Source of the DNA: an uncultured Verrucomicrobiota bacterium
GTDB taxonomy: Bacteria; Verrucomicrobiota; Verrucomicrobiia; Limisphaerales; UBA9464
Direction: 5' to 3'
DNA: 9,927 nucleotides
NCBI GenBank assembly: GCA_903930165.1
Contig: CAIYXO010000138.1
Location: forward strand, 1 to 9,927
Below the pieces are notes generated by a model. That model was not told where the DNA came from and ran no database searches. It saw only the letters and a list, made by a program, of their open reading frames with translations. Positions 1-5,978 of this stretch are shown one piece after another (positions within the stretch are counted from its first letter, which is position 1; each line of letters opens with the position of its first letter). Made by a program: the position numbers and the translations under genes.

Positions 1-90
1 GAGCGCGATCATCGAGAGGAGCATCACCACCACGAGCACGCCCAGGCGGACGAACGCCCGCGAATCCGGTTGTCGGCGCTCCCGGTTCAT
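1..90 (-). CDS. gspK: GspK-like minor pseudopilin, N-terminal fragment (runs off window)
   Basis: Only the first 30 codons are inside the window. The ATG overlaps the gspJ stop by 4 bp (ATGA), which suggests translational coupling. The fragment reads MNRERRQPDSRAFVRLGVLV followed by VVMLLSMIAL: a short basic, polar leader and then one hydrophobic helix, as expected of a pseudopilin or a type II membrane protein. There is no Glu at the usual +5 position. GspK, the pilus-tip pseudopilin that nucleates the GspI-J-K complex, is the family member that normally lacks this Glu. The GspK call therefore rests mainly on position (directly after gspJ in an E-F-G-H-I-J order) and on that missing Glu. A weak GGAG lies 11 nt upstream of the ATG. 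It could instead be another small membrane protein of the operon; the downstream sequence is needed to decide. Confidence 0.55.
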   Translation of the reverse strand, partial: MNRERRQPDSRAFVRLGVLVVVMLLSMIAL

Positions 91-884
91 GGAGTCGGAG
101 TCTCCGGGAAGAGCCCGGCGTCGGCCTCCGCCGCGGCGGGACGGCCGGAGGCAGTGGGGATGGCGACGACGCGGCGGTAGACCTCGAAGGGATATTCCTC
201 CGGAGGCATCTGCTCGTCGGCGTTGCCGGCGACGAAGTCCTGTTCGGGCGACGGCTCGAGTCCGAGGGAGATCTCGACGCCGAGCGGCGGGGACGTCCGC
301 TCCCAGGAGTCGCTCCAGCCCGAGCCGTCGAAGTAGCGGAACCGGAGGTGTCGGATGGTCTCGGTGAGGGGTGGCGCGGAAGCGTTGACGGCGAGGTTGG
401 TGGAGAGGTTCTCGGGATCGGCGACGAGAAGGGTGGAGACGGCGGCCTTGCGGGTGTGGGCGCGTTCCTCGCGCAGGATGCCCGGGGCGTTGGTTTCGGA
501 GGAGAGGCTGTAGACGACCTCGAGCAGGTCCGTTTCCGCGGCGGCGACCCTTCCGAGGGAGCCGCCGCGCCAGGAGGTTCGCGAAGGCACCGCGACACGG
601 ACGATCCTCAGCGAATGGGAATCGCCCTGGAGCAGGCGGGCGCCCTCGCCGGCCGACGCGGGCAGCGTGCGGAGCTCGGAGGCGATGCGGTCCATCACCA
701 GTCGTACCGCGGAGAGTTCCTCGGTCCGTCCGAGGATGTCGCCGCGCAACGTGGCCGCCTGTCGGTAGAACAGCAGGACCGCGGTGAGGAGGCCGACGGC
801 GATGACGATGGCGAGGACGACTTCCAATAACGTGAACGCGGCCCGGGCGATGCGGGCCTTCCGGATTTGGGCGACCGGGTTCAC
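87..884 (-). CDS. gspJ: GspJ, type II secretion minor pseudopilin
   Basis: This 265-residue protein is a minor pseudopilin of the tip complex that primes the periplasmic pseudopilus. The N-terminus carries a basic leader and the prepilin motif AA|FTLLEVVLAIVIA, with Phe17 at +1 and Glu21 at +5, then a hydrophobic helix to about residue 40. The residue before the cleavage point is Ala16, not the usual Gly. The body shows the GspJ pattern: an amphipathic stretch RLVMDRIASELR at 61-72 and the strand region IRHLRFRYFDGSGW at 177-190, followed by W194 and a P-L-G-V-E-I-S strand at 200-206. The acidic, Pro-rich C-terminal tail looks disordered. The GTG start is chosen because it overlaps the gspI stop by 4 bp (GTGA) and has a GGAGG seven bases upstream. 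The frame stays open further upstream, but that part would lie antiphase over gspI and gspH. The gene overlaps the next by ATGA. Confidence 0.9.
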   Translation of the reverse strand: MNPVAQIRKARIARAAFTLLEVVLAIVIAVGLLTAVLLFYRQAATLRGDILGRTEELSAVRLVMDRIASELRTLPASAGEGARLLQGDSHSLRIVRVAVPSRTSWRGGSLGRVAAAETDLLEVVYSLSSETNAPGILREERAHTRKAAVSTLLVADPENLSTNLAVNASAPPLTETIRHLRFRYFDGSGWSDSWERTSPPLGVEISLGLEPSPEQDFVAGNADEQMPPEEYPFEVYRRVVAIPTASGRPAAAEADAGLFPETPTP

Positions 885-1333
885 GGCGTGTCCTCCAGGG
901 GTGGGGTCGGCGAGGAGGCGGCCGGGTCCGCCGGGGAGTTGGTCGATGAAAAGGAGCCGCCGGGCAACTGGATCACCTGGGCGAGACGGCGGACGGGGTT
1001 GCCGGACTCGTGGCGGACGATGATCTCGAACGGTGCACCGGGAAGGTCGCCCGCGGGCGGAACGATCTGCCAGGTCCAGTTGGTGAAGGGCGGCTCGAAG
1101 GGCGCCGGGCCCGGGACCGCTGCGGAACGGCTGCCCATCTCCAGTTCGGCGACGACGGAGGCGGCAAGGTTGTCGGCGTGGACGCCTAGGCGCAGGCGCT
1201 CGATGGAATCGGCGGAGGACGAGAGCGCGGATCCGACGACGGCGGCGGCAGCGACGAAGAGGACGAGGGCTAGGATGACCTCCAGCAGGACGGCGCCGCC
1301 TTCGCGTGGGGCCTGCGGGTTGCGGAGGCGCAT
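881..1333 (-). CDS. gspI: GspI, type II secretion minor pseudopilin
   Basis: This 150-residue protein has a class III leader MRLRNPQAPREGG, cut after Gly13, followed by AVLLEVILALVLFVAAAAVV. Glu18 occupies +5, so the prepilin-peptidase and assembly signal is intact. The +1 residue is Ala, where Phe or Met is usual. The pattern ADNLAASVVAELE at 53-65 and then NWTWQIVPPAG (about 85-95) is the typical T2SSI domain, in which the helix is followed by short strands with conserved Trp residues. The C-terminal 25 residues are Ser/Pro/Ala-rich and probably flexible. In known systems GspI is the core of the I-J-K tip complex. It lies 33 bp after gspH and shares GTGA with gspJ. A weak GGAG sits about 10 nt before the ATG. 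Length is slightly above the family norm of about 120-130 residues. Confidence 0.9.
   Translation of the reverse strand: MRLRNPQAPREGGAVLLEVILALVLFVAAAAVVGSALSSSADSIERLRLGVHADNLAASVVAELEMGSRSAAVPGPAPFEPPFTNWTWQIVPPAGDLPGAPFEIIVRHESGNPVRRLAQVIQLPGGSFSSTNSPADPAASSPTPPLEDTP
892..896 (-). promoter_or_regulatory. Ribosome binding site of gspJ
   Basis: GGAGG reads on the minus strand seven bases before the GTG at 884, inside the 3' end of gspI. It is the best Shine-Dalgarno match in the secretion operon, where most other starts have none, and it decides the GTG start of gspJ. Confidence 0.75.
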
Positions 1334-1366
1334 GTTCGCGGCGCTCCGGTTCGGGCCGGGCCGGGC

Positions 1367-2239
1367 CTAGGGCCGGCGCTGCGGCGCGGTTGCGGGCGCC
1401 GGTGAGGGCGCCGGGTTGACGGGTGCGACGACTGCAGCGCCGTTGGCGGCCGCGGAATCGCGCCATTCGCGGCGGGTCGTGCCGGTGACACCCTGGACCC
1501 GTACCGCGACCTCGCGGACATCCTCGACGTCCCGAGAGGCGAGCACGATCGTGGCACCGTCGCAGGAGCCGTCCGGATAGAAGGTGATCGCCGAGGGCTT
1601 CATCGGATCGGAGGCCGGATCCATGGAGCCGGCGGACTGGCCCGGAGACGGGGAGGACTCCTCGGACAATGCCGTGGTGTTGGCCGAGGCGTTGGCGTTG
1701 CCGCCGGAACCCAGGGATGTGGAGGAATCGTCCCGGGAGGCAGACGGGCGGGTGTCGGCGGATTCCTTCTCGACGGCGCGGACCTCGACGAGGTCGGTGA
1801 CGTCGGACATCTCGCCCGAGAGCGAGGCGATCGGCTCGAAGACACCCGGGGCGTGAACGGGATCCGCTTCCCATTCGATTCGAAGCGGCAGCGAGCCCGA
1901 ATCCGACGTGGTCAGCCCGGAGCCGGAAGCCGCCGTGGCGCTGGCGCCTCCGCTTTCGAGGGAGGACGAGGCGGCAGGGCCTGTGGCGGCAGTCGCGGAC
2001 GGAGTCGGAGCGAGCACCACCTGGACCTTGTGGCCGGTGCTGGCGGCGTGGGCGCGGGCGAACCGCAGGGCGGTCTCGACCCGCTCCACGCCCTCGTCGA
2101 GCTGGGCGTTGCGGCGGAGGCTGGCGAAGCCGAACGACACGGCGCCGATGAGGCCGGCCAGCAGCGTGACCGCGAGCAGCAGCTCCACCAGGGTGAAGCC
2201 GTTGCCACGGGGGCTGCGGAGGGCGTTTCGGATGCGCAT
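1367..2239 (-). CDS. gspH: GspH-like minor pseudopilin with long Ser/Ala/Gly-rich inserts
   Basis: This 290-residue prepilin starts MRIRNALRSPRGNG and is cleaved before FTLVELLLAVTLLAGL (Gly14|Phe15, Glu19 at +5). The following LRRNAQLDEGVERVETALRFARAHAA-type helix and the strand KVQVVLAP (71-78) match the GspH/FimT core. So does a C-terminal strand pair around AITFYPDGSCDGATIVLAS (217-235). Two low-complexity inserts interrupt the core: residues about 79-116 (Ser/Ala/Thr/Gly) and about 158-213 (Ser/Asp/Asn/Gly). The last 28 residues form an Ala/Pro tail. GspH proteins are normally about 150-200 residues, so roughly 100 residues are extra. The start at 2239 is preferred because the open frame upstream would extend an Arg/Pro-rich shadow into gspG, while the leader motif begins exactly here, 26 bp after the gspG stop. 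The role as a pseudopilus shaft/tip linker is inferred from the family. Confidence 0.85.
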   Translation of the reverse strand: MRIRNALRSPRGNGFTLVELLLAVTLLAGLIGAVSFGFASLRRNAQLDEGVERVETALRFARAHAASTGHKVQVVLAPTPSATAATGPAASSSLESGGASATAASGSGLTTSDSGSLPLRIEWEADPVHAPGVFEPIASLSGEMSDVTDLVEVRAVEKESADTRPSASRDDSSTSLGSGGNANASANTTALSEESSPSPGQSAGSMDPASDPMKPSAITFYPDGSCDGATIVLASRDVEDVREVAVRVQGVTGTTRREWRDSAAANGAAVVAPVNPAPSPAPATAPQRRP

Positions 2240-2265
2240 CTGTCGGTCGATCGTGGGCCGGAACG

Positions 2266-2796
2266 TCACTTCGCCGGGGCGGAAGCGCCGGAAGCGCCGG
2301 AAGTGTCGGACTCGGTGGCCATCTTTATGTCGTCGTCGGTGTCCGGTTGGCCGTCGGGGCCGACCGAGAAGAGCTTGTAGGGCAGCGCGGACTTCGCGCC
2401 GTCCGAGGCCTGCGAGCGGTCCACCACTTCGTAGCGGAGGGCGAAGCCCCAGGGATCGTCGAGCCGGGTGCCCGGCTTGAGGTAGGGTCCCTGCCACTTC
2501 TCGCCCTGGCGCTCGTTCTCGAAGGTCGGCTTGGACAGCAGGGCGTTGAGCCCGCCTTCCTGCTCGGTCGGGTAGTGGCCGAGGTTGAGGCGGTAGGTGT
2601 CGAGGGCCGTTGAGACGTTGCTGAGCATCAGCCGCGTCGTGTTCTTCTCGGCGCCTTCCTGCTGCGGGAGCACGAACACCACGAGGGCGCCGGCGAGCAG
2701 CAGGATGATGACGATGACGAGCAGGATCTCGATCAGCGTGAAGCCTGCCTGCGAGCGGCGGCCGGCGGGGGCGGAGGGGCGAATCTGAATTCTCAT
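2266..2796 (-). CDS. gspG: GspG, major pseudopilin of type II secretion
   Basis: This 176-residue protein is the main subunit of the periplasmic pseudopilus. The leader ends ...RRSQAG18 and is cut before FTLIEILLVIVIILLLAGAL, with Glu23 at +5. The diagnostic GspG region follows: LDTYRLNLGHYPTEQEGGL (65-83), LLSKP (86-90), WQGPYLKP (101-108), DPWG (114-117) and the Asp-rich loop SVGPDGQPDTDDDI (144-157). The last corresponds to the calcium-binding loop of known GspG proteins. A short SGASGASA tail, encoded by a 9-bp tandem repeat, closes the protein. The ATG at 2796 is chosen because it gives an 18-residue leader; an in-frame ATG at 2847 would add 17 residues without family support. No Shine-Dalgarno is visible. 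A 120-bp gap with repeats and inverted repeats separates it from gspF, which may let it be expressed above the rest of the operon. Confidence 0.95.
   Translation of the reverse strand: MRIQIRPSAPAGRRSQAGFTLIEILLVIVIILLLAGALVVFVLPQQEGAEKNTTRLMLSNVSTALDTYRLNLGHYPTEQEGGLNALLSKPTFENERQGEKWQGPYLKPGTRLDDPWGFALRYEVVDRSQASDGAKSALPYKLFSVGPDGQPDTDDDIKMATESDTSGASGASAPAK
2281..2307 (-). repeat. 9-bp tandem repeat in the 3' end of gspG
   Basis: Three 9-bp units lie head to tail: two perfect copies of GGAAGCGCC (plus-strand sense) and a third, GGAAGTGTC, with two changes. In gspG they encode the SGASGAS-type C-terminal tail, outside the conserved fold. The in-frame period means copy-number change would lengthen or shorten the tail without a frameshift. 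Confidence 0.8.
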
Positions 2797-2816
2797 GACG
2801 GGAGACCGGAACTGTA

Positions 2817-2835
2817 GCGGGTTTGGACGACCCGC
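2817..2835 (-). other. Inverted repeat just upstream of gspG
   Basis: GCGGGT and ACCCGC (6 bp) flank a 7-nt loop and end 20 bases before the gspG ATG, in the leader of any transcript reading into gspG. No T-run follows, so it does not look like an intrinsic terminator. It may be an mRNA leader structure. GC-rich DNA produces such short stems by chance, so confidence is moderate. Confidence 0.4.
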
Positions 2836-2859
2836 GCCTAGCGACAATTCAATGGAGAT

Positions 2860-2881
2860 GAAGTTCCCGGAAGGAAACTTC
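2860..2881 (-). other. Inverted repeat in the gspF-gspG gap
   Basis: On the transcribed (minus) sense, GAAGTTTCC and GGGAACTTC form a 9-bp stem with one G-U pair around a UUCC loop. The stem includes several A-T pairs, which is unusual for this GC-rich background. No U-tract follows. It could be an RNA processing or stabilising hairpin between gspF and gspG, or a protein binding site. Confidence 0.45.
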
Positions 2882-2887
2882 CACGGA

Positions 2888-2907
2888 GCCCGTGAACGCC
2901 CGTGAAC
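2888..2907. repeat. Perfect tandem duplication of a 10-mer after gspF
   Basis: GCCCGTGAAC occurs twice without a gap, 9 bp beyond the gspF stop codon and about 90 bp upstream of gspG. The 10-bp spacing is about one helical turn, so both copies face the same side of the DNA, as at many regulator binding sites. Function is not known. Confidence 0.6.
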
Positions 2908-2916
2908 CGCTGGGAA

Positions 2917-4110
2917 TCAGTGTTTTCCGAGCGAACCGGCGAGCGTGAAGATGGGGAGGAGCAGACCGAGGGCGAGGAACCCGATGCCGGCGGCGACCAG
3001 ACAAAGGATAACCGGCTCGATCAGGCGCACGGCCTGGTCCACCTGCTGGTTCGTCCGGCGCTCGACGGTGTTGGCGATCTGAAGGAGCACGGACTGCAGC
3101 TTGTTGGACTCCTCGGCGACGGTGATCATGGCCATGACCTGGTCCGGAAAGAGTCCACCGGCGGAAAGCGGCGCGGAGAGGGCCTTGCCCTCCCGGACGC
3201 TTTCGGCGGCGGCGGCGATCTGTTCGCCGAGGAGACGGGAACCGGTGGCGTCCTTGGCGATCTTCAGGGCGCCCAACATGGGCACGCCGTTGGCGAGCAT
3301 GGTGCCGAGGATCCGGCAGAAGCGGGTGATCGCCAGCATCCTCAGGGCGGTGCCGACCACCGGTATCTTGAACTGGAGGATTTCGAGGGTCCTGCGGGTC
3401 GATTCCTTGCGCAGGGCGGAGACGAGGACGCCGACGACTGCGGCGATGGCGATCGCGACCGCGTACCAGTAGCTGCGCAGGAGGGTGCTGGCGCCGAACA
3501 GCAGGACCGTGGGAAGGGGCTTCTGGGCTCCGGCGAGCAGCGGCTCGAACTTCGGCACGAAGAAGATCAGGGCGCCGGCCATGACGGTCGCGCCGAGGGC
3601 GCTGAGGAGCGCCGGGTAGATCATGGCGCCCATGACCTTGGCCTTGAGCTCGTCGAGGCGTTCGAGGAACTCGGCCAGGCTCCGGAGCACGTCCTCGAGG
3701 AACGACGCGCGTTCGCCCGCCTGCACCATCGCGGTGTGCAGCGGCGGGAACACCTCGGGGTACTTGCGCAGGGCGTCGGTGAGCGTCTGACCGTCCGAGA
3801 TGGCGGTCCGGACCTCCTTGAGGATCGACTTGAGGTTGGCGTTGACCGTGGAACGCACGAGCGAATCCAAGGCGCGCAGCATCGGGACGCCGGAGCCGAT
3901 GAGGTCGGCGAGTTGCCCGTACATGAGTCCGACGTCGCGGGAGGAGACGCGCCGCCGTTTGCCGCCGGAGGCCTCCTCGGACCGGATGGAGACGGGGAAC
4001 AGCTGGCGTTCCGCGAGCAGCCGCATGACCCCGGCCTCGCCGTCGGCCTCCAGTTGGCCGGTCACCTGGCGTCCGGCGCCGTTGAGGGCTGTGTAGCTGT
4101 ATTTCGGCAT
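2917..4110 (-). CDS. gspF: GspF, type II secretion inner-membrane platform protein
   Basis: This 397-residue polytopic protein couples the cytoplasmic ATPase GspE to pseudopilus assembly. It starts MPKYSYTALN, the usual opening of GspF/PilC proteins, followed by a basic linker (residues 51-58). Two T2SSF repeats follow, at about 65-187 and 265-388, each with the G-V-P-M-L motif (IGSGVPMLRALD at 71-82 and ANGVPMLGALKIA at 273-285). Hydrophobic segments at about 161-186, 213-232 and 365-390 give three membrane spans, and ...LLLPIFTLAGSLGKH is a typical C-terminus. Full length for the family. It starts 10 bp after the gspE stop, so the two are surely cotranscribed; there is no visible Shine-Dalgarno. 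Confidence 0.96.
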   Translation of the reverse strand: MPKYSYTALNGAGRQVTGQLEADGEAGVMRLLAERQLFPVSIRSEEASGGKRRRVSSRDVGLMYGQLADLIGSGVPMLRALDSLVRSTVNANLKSILKEVRTAISDGQTLTDALRKYPEVFPPLHTAMVQAGERASFLEDVLRSLAEFLERLDELKAKVMGAMIYPALLSALGATVMAGALIFFVPKFEPLLAGAQKPLPTVLLFGASTLLRSYWYAVAIAIAAVVGVLVSALRKESTRRTLEILQFKIPVVGTALRMLAITRFCRILGTMLANGVPMLGALKIAKDATGSRLLGEQIAAAAESVREGKALSAPLSAGGLFPDQVMAMITVAEESNKLQSVLLQIANTVERRTNQQVDQAVRLIEPVILCLVAAGIGFLALGLLLPIFTLAGSLGKH

Positions 4111-4120
4111 GGCGGGCGGC

Positions 4121-5821
4121 TCAGATGGCGGTGCAGGTGAGGACCTCGTCCACGGTGGTCAGACCCTTGCGGACCTTGTCCCAGCCGTCCTCGCGCAGGA
4201 GCCGCAGCCCGGTGCGGCGTCCGGCCGCGATCAGGCGCGGGGCGGATTCGCGGGCGACGATCATCTGGGCGATCTCCTCGTCCACGGTGAGCAGCTCGTA
4301 GATCCCGTAGCGTCCGCGGTAGCCCGACTTGCGGCAGTTCTCGCAGCCCTCGCCGCGGTGGAGCTTCTCGCCCGGCGTGTAGGCGAAGTCCTTGGGAAGC
4401 TTGGCGACGTCGGGTTCGTAGGACGTCTTGCACTTCGGGCAGATGCGGCGGACGAGGCGCTGCGCCATGGCGCCGGCGAGGCTGCTGGCGATGAGGAACG
4501 GCTCGACGCCCATGTCGACGAGGCGCGTGGCGGCGGACGCGGCGTCGTTGGTGTGCAGGGTCGAGAGCACGAGGTGGCCGGTGAGCGAGGCCTGGATGGC
4601 CGCGCGGGCGGTCTCCACGTCGCGGATCTCGCCGATCATCACGACGTCGGGATCGTGGCGCAGGATCGCCCGGAGACCCGCCTCGAAGGTCATGCCGACC
4701 TTGTGGTCGACGGGGATCTGGTTGACGCCCTGGAGGTGGTATTCGACGGGATCCTCGACGGTGAGGACCTTGAGCGTGGGCCCGACGATCTCGTTGAGCG
4801 ACGCGTAGAGCGTGGTGGTCTTGCCGGAGCCGGTGGGGCCGGTGACGAGCACGATGCCGTGAGGGCGTTCGATCAGGCCACGGAAGCGGCCGTACGTGTC
4901 GCCGTCCATGCCGAGCTGGGTCAACGTGAAGAGGACGTTGGCCTTGTCGAGCAGACGCATGACGACGCCCTCGCCGAAGAGCATGGGGATGACGGAGACG
5001 CGGACGTCGATCTGGCGTCCGCCGACGTTGAACTTGATGCGGCCGTCCTGTGGGACGCGGCGTTCGGCGATGTTGAGGTTCGCGAGGATCTTGATGCGCG
5101 AGATGATGGCCGCCTGGAAGCGGTTCATCTGCGGCGGCACCGAGGCCTCGTGCAGCACGCCGTCGATCCGGTAGCGGATCGACATGTGGTGTTCGTAGGG
5201 CTCGATGTGGATGTCGCTCGCGCGTTCCTGGACCGCCTCGATGATGATCTCGTTGACCAGCCGGATGACGGACGCCTCCTGGGCGGCCTCGAGCAGGTCG
5301 TCGCCGGCCTCGCCGCGGACGGGACCCGAGTCGTCGTCGTTGGCCGACAGCTCGTCCAGCGTGTCGCCGCCGAGGCCGTAGTGGGTCTTGATCAGCTTCT
5401 CCACGTCGTCGCGCGACGCGAGCACCGCCTCGACATTGAGGCCGGTCATCATCCGCACGTCGTCGAGCGCGTAGAGGTCGAACGGGTCGAAGGTGGCCAC
5501 CCGGATCGAGTTCCCCTCCCGCGAGATGGGGACGATGCGCTTCCGGAAGACGGTCTTGGTGGGGAGGATCTGAAGGACGTCGGCCGCGATCTCCCACTCC
5601 GAGAGGTCCATCATGGGGATGTGGAGCTGCTCGGACATCAGGCGGAGCACCTGGCGTTCCTCGAGCAGGCCCAACTGGACCACGGCGCGGTCCAGGCGCA
5701 GTCCTTCCGTCGCCTGGAGGGCCTTGGCCTCGGCGATCTTGTCCTCGGGAAGGAGGCGTTGCTTCAGGAGCAGGTGTTCGAACGTCACTTTCGGGTCGGG
5801 TGGCGGTGTCCTTGTTGCCAT
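4121..5821 (-). CDS. gspE: GspE, type II secretion/pilus assembly ATPase
   Basis: This 566-residue cytoplasmic AAA-type secretion ATPase powers pseudopilus assembly. The N-terminal GspE/MshE-type domain covers about 11-148, and an acidic linker with DDD spans 150-180. It is followed by SVIRLVNEIIIEAVQERASD (184-203), which is the standard start of the ATPase N2 domain. Walker A is GPTGSGKT (328-335), the Asp box is VEDPVEYH (355-362), Walker B is VVMIGEIRD (393-401), and the His box follows at LSTLHTNDA (419-427). A tetracysteine zinc site is complete: CPKC (461-464) and CENC (493-496). All catalytic motifs are intact. The ATG at 5821 (MATRTPPPDPKVTFEHLLLK) is preferred; another in-frame ATG at 5857 would add MSRNRHCPRGLP, which has no family match. 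Neither has a clear Shine-Dalgarno. First gene of the leftward operon, divergent from the NagB-like gene. PilB is a close relative, but adjacency to gspF-J favours GspE. Confidence 0.95.
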   Translation of the reverse strand: MATRTPPPDPKVTFEHLLLKQRLLPEDKIAEAKALQATEGLRLDRAVVQLGLLEERQVLRLMSEQLHIPMMDLSEWEIAADVLQILPTKTVFRKRIVPISREGNSIRVATFDPFDLYALDDVRMMTGLNVEAVLASRDDVEKLIKTHYGLGGDTLDELSANDDDSGPVRGEAGDDLLEAAQEASVIRLVNEIIIEAVQERASDIHIEPYEHHMSIRYRIDGVLHEASVPPQMNRFQAAIISRIKILANLNIAERRVPQDGRIKFNVGGRQIDVRVSVIPMLFGEGVVMRLLDKANVLFTLTQLGMDGDTYGRFRGLIERPHGIVLVTGPTGSGKTTTLYASLNEIVGPTLKVLTVEDPVEYHLQGVNQIPVDHKVGMTFEAGLRAILRHDPDVVMIGEIRDVETARAAIQASLTGHLVLSTLHTNDAASAATRLVDMGVEPFLIASSLAGAMAQRLVRRICPKCKTSYEPDVAKLPKDFAYTPGEKLHRGEGCENCRKSGYRGRYGIYELLTVDEEIAQMIVARESAPRLIAAGRRTGLRLLREDGWDKVRKGLTTVDEVLTCTAI

Positions 5822-5978
5822 GGGGAGGCCGCGAGGACAATGCCGGTTGCGGGACATCGACGTGCCGAGCGGTCCCGGGCTTCACGGGGATTCGGGCCGC
5901 CTGGCCCGGGCCACGGAAACGCTCGCCACCGGCCGCGGTCGGGCGGAGGGTTGCGACACCATCCGCCCCGTCCAAACC
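5822..5978. promoter_or_regulatory. Divergent intergenic region between gspE and the NagB-like gene
   Basis: This 157-bp GC-rich spacer must hold the promoters for both the leftward secretion operon and the rightward NagB-like gene. No convincing -35/-10 pair, sigma-54 element or Shine-Dalgarno sequence could be read on either strand. The clearest structure is a 12-bp palindrome at 5902-5913. Confidence 0.5.
5902..5913. promoter_or_regulatory. Perfect 12-bp palindrome in the divergent intergenic region
   Basis: TGGCCCGGGCCA is identical to its reverse complement. Its centre is about 86 bp from the gspE start and 71 bp from the NagB-like start. Its left half also pairs with an upstream CGGGCC (5893-5898) around a GCCT loop, giving an alternative 6-bp hairpin. 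It is a candidate operator for a dimeric regulator, but GC-only palindromes arise easily in DNA of this composition. Confidence 0.35.

Noticed and set aside
885..1874. A 5' extension of gspJ by about 330 codons
   Set aside because: It would lie in the wrong frame across gspI and gspH and is Arg/Pro-rich; the prepilin leader and GGAGG place the start at 884.
2240..2497. A 5' extension of gspH by 86 codons
   Set aside because: It overlaps gspG in another frame, is Arg-rich, and would bury the prepilin leader that must be N-terminal.
2817..2881. Intrinsic terminator between gspF and gspG
   Set aside because: Neither stem is followed by a run of T on the transcribed sense, and termination here would cut off the pseudopilin genes.
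2902..4140. A plus-strand open frame of about 410 codons antisense to gspF
   Set aside because: It is an acidic, Gly/His-rich shadow of gspF with no domain.
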